This document shows, piece after piece, positions 5,826-5,936 of a DNA stretch of 5,936 bases; the first letter of the stretch is position 1, and each line of letters starts with the position of its first letter. The stretch is from positions 1 to 5,936 of the forward strand of contig CAZIJP010000154.1 of NCBI GenBank assembly GCA_964539615.1. The letters are read 5' to 3'. The position numbers and the translations under genes are program-made. The notes under the pieces were generated by a model. That model did not search any database, was not told the origin of the DNA, and saw only the letters and a list, made by a program, of their open reading frames with translations. Source of the stretch: CAYRFE01 sp964539615 (GTDB taxonomy: Bacteria > Macinerneyibacteriota > Macinerneyibacteria > Macinerneyibacteriales > CAYRFE01).

Positions 5826-5936
5826 ATGAATAGAGTATATTTATATCAAACGGGGCGAACCGATCACGCAATGTTGGCTGCCAAACTCGGCTCTGGCGGC
5901 GAAGGTGTTGTCTATGCTGTTGACGATAACCCGAAT
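5826..5936 (+). CDS. Protein-kinase-like protein, N-terminal fragment (cut by right edge)
   Basis: Only the first 37 codons are present. Residues 20-32, KLGSGGEGVVYAV, are the glycine-rich nucleotide-binding loop (GxGxxGxV) of Hanks-type serine/threonine or related kinases, with the loop unusually close to the N-terminus. The GGEG form is the one I associate with kinases that sit with PP2C phosphatases and VWA (TerY-like) proteins, rather than the GGMG of PknB-type kinases; this is recollection and inference. The start is fixed by an in-frame TAG at 5811-5813 with no other start codon before 5826. Met16 is a less likely alternative. There is no Shine-Dalgarno at a workable distance: AAGGG is only two bases from the ATG. 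The catalytic residues lie outside the window, so activity cannot be judged. Confidence 0.75.
   Translation, partial: MNRVYLYQTGRTDHAMLAAKLGSGGEGVVYAVDDNPN

Noticed and set aside
1..5936. CRISPR array, insertion sequence or phage genes.
   Set aside because: No regularly spaced repeats, transposase, integrase or phage structural motifs were seen on either strand.

Overview
The window comes from a bacterium, probably a diderm. It carries canonical sigma70-type promoters (TTGACA / TATAAT-like), a 5S rRNA end, a tRNA-Asn gene without an encoded CCA, a probable exported solute-binding protein, and a MoxR / DUF58 / transglutaminase operon. Base composition is uneven: by hand count the row 3901-3960 in the moxR-like gene is 62% G+C, and the row 4861-4920 in the binding-protein gene is 27%. 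I cannot fix the phylum from sequence alone. The promoter style argues against Bacteroidota.

Layout. Bases 1-43 are the 3' end of a 5S rRNA gene on the + strand, followed at once by a run of eight T. Running toward it on the - strand is a tightly coupled three-gene operon (4293 down to 66): a MoxR-family AAA+ ATPase, a DUF58 protein and a membrane-anchored transglutaminase-like protein. Each junction is a 4-base ATGA overlap. Upstream of the ATPase lies a 111-base divergent promoter region, which also serves a 96-residue alanine-rich protein of unknown function (4405-4695, +) with a textbook promoter and Shine-Dalgarno. Convergent with that gene is a 261-residue orphan periplasmic-binding-protein-like gene (5563-4778, -). 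Behind it are tRNA-Asn(GTT) (5693-5622, -) and, diverging rightwards, the first 37 codons of a protein-kinase-like gene (5826 to the edge, +) with a glycine-rich loop of the GGEG type.

How the parts fit. The three operon proteins form a known genomic association: the ATPase is thought to act as a chaperone or remodelling factor, DUF58 as a membrane-anchored partner, and the transglutaminase as the envelope-facing effector. No VWA (BatA/BatB-type) genes accompany them here, and the biological substrate is unknown. The other genes are single units with their own promoters.

The most notable signal is in the transcription and translation signals. Three protein genes (the ATPase, the binding protein, the kinase) have a -10-like hexamer only 5-9 bases before the start codon and no Shine-Dalgarno, so they look leaderless or nearly so. 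The small alanine-rich gene instead has a short leader with a strong Shine-Dalgarno. Both stable RNA genes end directly in T tracts with no separate terminator hairpin. I did not find a clearly novel multi-gene system inside the window.
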